This document shows positions 5,781 through 8,411 of a stretch of DNA of 8,411 nucleotides, one piece after another (position 1 is the first letter of the stretch; the number at the start of each line of letters is the position of its first letter). The notes beneath the pieces were generated by a model. The model was not told where the DNA came from. It did no database searches and saw nothing but the letters and a program-made list of their open reading frames with translations. The DNA is taken from assembly GCA_029240775.1 (NCBI GenBank), contig JARDZQ010000049.1, positions 1 to 8,411 of the forward strand, in the 5' to 3' direction. The DNA comes from Rubrobacteraceae bacterium (GTDB taxonomy: Bacteria > Actinomycetota > Rubrobacteria > Rubrobacterales > Rubrobacteraceae). The position numbers and the translations under genes are program-made.

Positions 5781-5866
5781 TTCTTTCTTCTCTGGCCTTT
5801 CCCTGAGGCGCTTTGCGCGGACGCTTCGGATGGCGGGCCGTGGCCAGAGACGAAGAGCTGCTGAAA
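5767..5866. repeat. Imperfect inverted repeat between tatA and yhaM
   Basis: In this 133-bp convergent spacer (5736-5868), TTTCAGC (5767-5773) pairs with GCTGAAA (5860-5866), and the 14-nt arms 5784-5797 and 5842-5855 pair with two mismatches, with nine perfect pairs TCTCTGGCC/GGCCAGAGA at the centre. The 44-nt middle contains a small GCGC-TTT-GCGC hairpin. It could fold on either strand and may serve as a bidirectional terminator, although no T-run follows the stem. Confidence 0.4.
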
Positions 5867-5868
5867 TG

Positions 5869-6798
5869 CTATTCCTCCGGCACGTAGAGGGCGCGGCCCA
5901 AGGGGTTCTCGTGGTGGCTCCAGCCGCCGGGGCCGACGTTCGCCGTGGACTCCAGGTACATGGCCGTCCGTGCGTCGAGGTTGTCTATGAGGTGGACGAG
6001 CAGTGCCTCGAGCGTCTTGGGCCGCTCGGGCGAACCGTACTCCATCTCCCCCTGGTGTGAGAGGAGGAGGTGCGAGAGGCGTAGGGCGAGCTCCTCCGGG
6101 AACTCTGGCAGCGCGGCGACGTGCGAGGCCACGAGCCGCTCGCCCAGGACTACGTGGCCGAGCAGGCGTCCCTCCGTGGTGTACGCGAAGCTGCCGGTAT
6201 TCCAGGAGAGCTCGCGCACCTTGCCCACGTCGTGGAAGATCGCCCCGAAGAGCAGGAGGTCGCGGTCTACGGGGTAGATCTCCGCCAGAGCGTTCGCGAT
6301 CTTCAGACAACTCGCCGAGTGCTCCAGCAGGCCGCCTACCCTCGCGTGGTGCATCCCCTTGGCCGCCGGCGCCTCGCAGAACGCCGTCCAGAGCTCTTCA
6401 TCCGAGACCAGAGACTCGAAGAGCTCGCGCAGGTGCTCGTTCTCCAGGGACCGACCCGCGCCCAGGATCTCCTCCGACAGAACCTTCCGATCCTTCTCCG
6501 TGGTCGGGAGGTAGTCCTCCTCGGAGACCTCCTCCCGCCCGAGCACTCTGAGCCGCTCTACCTTGACCTGCAGCGTCCCGCGGTACTCGTGGGCCTGTCC
6601 CTCGACGCCGACGTACGATGGACCGGAAAGCCCCTTCAGCAGGTCGTCGGGGAGCCTCCACATCAGGGCGTCCACCGAGCCGGTGCGGTCCACCAGTTTC
6701 ATCGTCAGGAAGGGCGCGCCCCGGCTGTCCTTGCGGACCGCCGCGTCGGTAGCCAGGAAGCTCGAGCGCAGCCTGGTGCCGGGCGTGAGATCCCGCAC
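5869..6798 (-). CDS. yhaM: YhaM-type 3'-5' exoribonuclease, OB-fold plus HD domain
   Basis: The 309-residue protein is close in length to B. subtilis YhaM (about 314). Residues 1-90 fit an OB-fold (LTMKLVDRTGSVDALMWRLP at 31-50) that would bind nucleic acid. The HD phosphohydrolase domain has the metal-binding series HH (150-151), GGLLEH (155-160), HD (189-190, in IFHDVGK), LSHQGE (247-251) and D272 in IDNLDA. The family removes nucleotides from the 3' end of RNA or single-stranded DNA. The start is GTG at 6798, with AGGAGAG seven nt upstream and an in-frame stop further up, so no longer start exists. A weak extended -10 (TAGCAT, 6863-6858) is the only promoter candidate. It is separated from the upstream ABC operon by a strong hairpin. 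Confidence 0.93.
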   Translation of the reverse strand: MRDLTPGTRLRSSFLATDAAVRKDSRGAPFLTMKLVDRTGSVDALMWRLPDDLLKGLSGPSYVGVEGQAHEYRGTLQVKVERLRVLGREEVSEEDYLPTTEKDRKVLSEEILGAGRSLENEHLRELFESLVSDEELWTAFCEAPAAKGMHHARVGGLLEHSASCLKIANALAEIYPVDRDLLLFGAIFHDVGKVRELSWNTGSFAYTTEGRLLGHVVLGERLVASHVAALPEFPEELALRLSHLLLSHQGEMEYGSPERPKTLEALLVHLIDNLDARTAMYLESTANVGPGGWSHHENPLGRALYVPEE

Positions 6799-6886
6799 CC
6801 AGAAACTCTCCTTTTTCAGTGATCACCCTCCTCCACACCGCCTCACCCGTGGCTACGATGCTAACACTACCCGTAACCAGCGGCAT

Positions 6887-6920
6887 GAAGGAGGCCCCGG
6901 ATCTCCCCGGGGCCTCCTTC
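6887..6920 (-). terminator. Strong GC-rich hairpin after the ABC transporter operon
   Basis: GAAGGAGGCCCCGG (6887-6900) pairs perfectly over 14 bp with CCGGGGCCTCCTTC (6907-6920) around a six-nt loop. It begins 22 nt after the TAG of the MalG-like permease gene in the direction of transcription. There is no T-tract on the minus-strand 3' side, as is common for high-GC terminators. It separates the transporter operon from yhaM. Confidence 0.7.
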
Positions 6921-6942
6921 CGGTCTACCCGATCTGTCCGGG

Positions 6943-7797
6943 CTAACCCTTCACGGCGCCGGCGGTGAGGCCCGAGACTATACGGCGCTGGAAGATGAGA
7001 ACCAGGATCACCAGCGGCACCGTCACCACGACCGCGGCGGCCGCCTGCGCCCCGTAGTCCGTGGTGTACTGGCTGGCGAAGTTCGGGATCACCACCGTCA
7101 CCGGCTGGGTGTCCGGGGTGAACAGAAACGTGGTGGCGAACAGGAACTCGTTCCACGCGAAGATGAACGTCAGGATCGCCGTGGTGAACACGCCGGGGGC
7201 GGCGAGCGGCACGATCACCTTCCGGAAAGCCTGGATCGTCGTCGCCCCGTCCACCTTGGCCGCCTCCTCGAGGTCCTTGGGGAGCTCCTTGAAGAACGCG
7301 ACCAGGAGCCACACCGTCAGCGGCAGCGCGAAGACCACGTCGGAGATGATCACCGACCAGTAGGTGTCTATGAGACGGAGGGCGCTGTATTGCAGGAACA
7401 AAGGCGCGATGATCGCCACGGCGGGGAAGAAGCTGATCGCCAGGATCAGCGTCATTATCGGGCTCTTGAACCGGAACCTCAGACGCGCGATCGCATACGC
7501 CGCTATAGAGCCGAAGAACAGGCACACCACCGTCGTTACCCCGGCGATGATGGCGCTGTTCAGGAGCGCCTGCTGGAAGGCCGGATCGCTAAAGATCTGA
7601 GTGTACTCCTGGCCGGTGGGGTTTGCGGGCAGTATCGTCGGGGGCGACTGGAAGAGCTCGGCCCGGGTGATGATGCTCATCTTGAAGATCCAGATCAGCG
7701 GGAACATGCTGACCAGGACGAAGAGGAACAGGAACACGTAGAAGAGGACGGAGCCCAGAGCGCCCCTGCCCCCTCCTGTCGCCGTTGCGGAAGCCAT
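6943..7797 (-). CDS. Carbohydrate ABC transporter permease, MalG/SugB-like
   Basis: This 284-residue inner-membrane permease belongs to the binding-protein-dependent sugar importer class (CUT1). About six hydrophobic segments are seen, at roughly 15-38, 78-102, 112-136, 146-170, 201-222 and 251-270. The ATPase-docking EAA loop is EAAKVDGATTIQAFRKVIVP (178-197), with PG at 201-202. The ATG at 7797 has GGAGGAG eight nt upstream and lies five nt after the stop of the upstream permease gene; an in-frame GTG just upstream is less likely. The two permeases would form the membrane channel with a MalK-like ATPase and a lipoprotein binding protein, neither of which is in the window. The sugar is not shown; trehalose or maltose-type is a reasonable guess. 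Confidence 0.93.
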   Translation of the reverse strand: MASATATGGGRGALGSVLFYVFLFLFVLVSMFPLIWIFKMSIITRAELFQSPPTILPANPTGQEYTQIFSDPAFQQALLNSAIIAGVTTVVCLFFGSIAAYAIARLRFRFKSPIMTLILAISFFPAVAIIAPLFLQYSALRLIDTYWSVIISDVVFALPLTVWLLVAFFKELPKDLEEAAKVDGATTIQAFRKVIVPLAAPGVFTTAILTFIFAWNEFLFATTFLFTPDTQPVTVVIPNFASQYTTDYGAQAAAAVVVTVPLVILVLIFQRRIVSGLTAGAVKG

Positions 7798-7802
7798 CTC
7801 TT

Positions 7803-8411
7803 TCACTCCTCCGTGGAAGTCTGCATGCCGAGGACCTTGATGAAGAACAGCGCTATCGCGAACGCCGTCACGAAGATGAAGACCGATGCCGCGTTGCCCT
7901 GGGCGAACTGCAGCTGGCTTATCCTGACCCCCTCGTAGACGAAGGTCGAGAGCGACTCGAGCTCGCGGTTGCTCAGCGCCCAGAACAGGTCGAAGACCCG
8001 GTAAGCGTCGAGCGTCCGGAAGAGCAGCGCGACCAGGATCGTCGGCTTGAGCAAGGGGAGCGTGATACGGAAGAAGCGCTGCCACACGTTCGCCCCGTCC
8101 ACGCGCGCGGCCTCGTAGACGTCGCCGGGTATGGTCTGGAGACCGGCGAGCAAGAGGAGCGCCATGAACGGCGTCGTCTTCCACACGTCAACCAGGATCA
8201 CCCCGATAAGGAGCAGCGTCCTGTCGGAGAGTATCGGCTGGCTGATCAAGCCTATCGCGTTGGCCACGTAATTGATGATCCCAACCTGGTCCTGGAACAT
8301 CAGCCGCCACATGACCGCCGAGATGACCGTCGGGAACGCCCAGGGGACAAGGACTGCGGCCCTGACCAGGCCCCTGCCCCTGAAGGCCCGGTTTATCGCG
8401 AGCGCTATGCC
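7803..8411 (-). CDS. Carbohydrate ABC transporter permease, MalF/SugA-like, C-terminal part
   Basis: The frame is open through the end of the window, so the start is outside. A conserved stretch upstream of the ATG at 8312 (RAFRGRGLVRAAVLVPWAFP) matches MalF-type permeases, which shows that the ATG at 8312 is internal. The 202 visible residues include hydrophobic helices and the EAA loop EAARVDGANVWQRFFRITLP (100-119), followed by KP (122-123). RTLDAYRVFDLF (132-143) is typical of the SugA/trehalose-maltose type. The stop at 7803 lies five nt before the next permease gene, whose ribosome binding site is inside this gene's end. The gene is expected to follow a binding-protein gene upstream. 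Confidence 0.92.
   Translation of the reverse strand, partial: GIALAINRAFRGRGLVRAAVLVPWAFPTVISAVMWRLMFQDQVGIINYVANAIGLISQPILSDRTLLLIGVILVDVWKTTPFMALLLLAGLQTIPGDVYEAARVDGANVWQRFFRITLPLLKPTILVALLFRTLDAYRVFDLFWALSNRELESLSTFVYEGVRISQLQFAQGNAASVFIFVTAFAIALFFIKVLGMQTSTEE

Noticed and set aside
6398..7525. Long minus-strand frame bridging the permease and yhaM genes
   Set aside because: It is an alternate frame through two well-supported genes and the hairpin between them, with Arg/Gly/Pro-rich composition typical of high-GC shadows.
1..8411. CRISPR arrays, insertion sequences, rRNA and phage genes
   Set aside because: I see no direct repeat array, transposase motif, rRNA sequence or phage-type gene in either strand.

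Overview
The window is a high-GC bacterial chromosome segment with tightly packed genes on both strands. It looks like a deep-branching actinomycete, possibly Rubrobacter-like. This rests on a DUF2342/zincin_2-type metalloprotease (largely an actinobacterial family), GC-rich codon use that still tolerates ATA and AGG/AGA, and promoters whose -10 boxes lie almost on the start codon, as in leaderless actinobacterial transcripts. The genus is inference only.

Region 1 (1-3503, minus strand) is the bacterial selenocysteine module in transcription order selA, selB, tRNA-Sec (selC). selA and selB overlap by 8 nt. The tRNA starts 33 nt after selB, and an SAM-dependent methyltransferase gene starts 24 nt after the tRNA and runs out of the window. 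SelA converts Ser-tRNASec to Sec-tRNASec using selenophosphate, and SelB delivers it to the ribosome at UGA codons marked by a SECIS hairpin. No selD and no selenoprotein gene is visible here. The tRNA has a shortened acceptor/T branch, which is the most unusual single feature of the window.

Region 2 (3504-4098) holds a plus-strand gene for a 97-residue glycine-zipper plus coiled-coil protein, divergent from selA, followed by a convergent spacer with hairpins.

Region 3 (4099-5540, minus strand) is a two-gene unit: a zincin-type metalloprotease and a 104-residue acidic protein of unknown function. It diverges from tatA (5541-5735, plus), a component of the twin-arginine translocase, whose promoter is placed so that the mRNA should begin at the ATG itself.

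Region 4 (5736-8411, minus strand) has a tatA/yhaM convergent spacer with an imperfect inverted repeat, a YhaM-type OB-fold/HD 3'-5' exoribonuclease gene, a strong 14-bp hairpin, and the last two genes of a carbohydrate ABC importer operon (MalF-like permease, partial, then MalG-like permease).

Most of this is ordinary housekeeping or accessory content. I do not see a wholly new multi-gene system. The items most worth checking are the tRNA-Sec structure, the leaderless promoters of tatA and selA, the small uORF in front of the metalloprotease, and the small protein next to selA.
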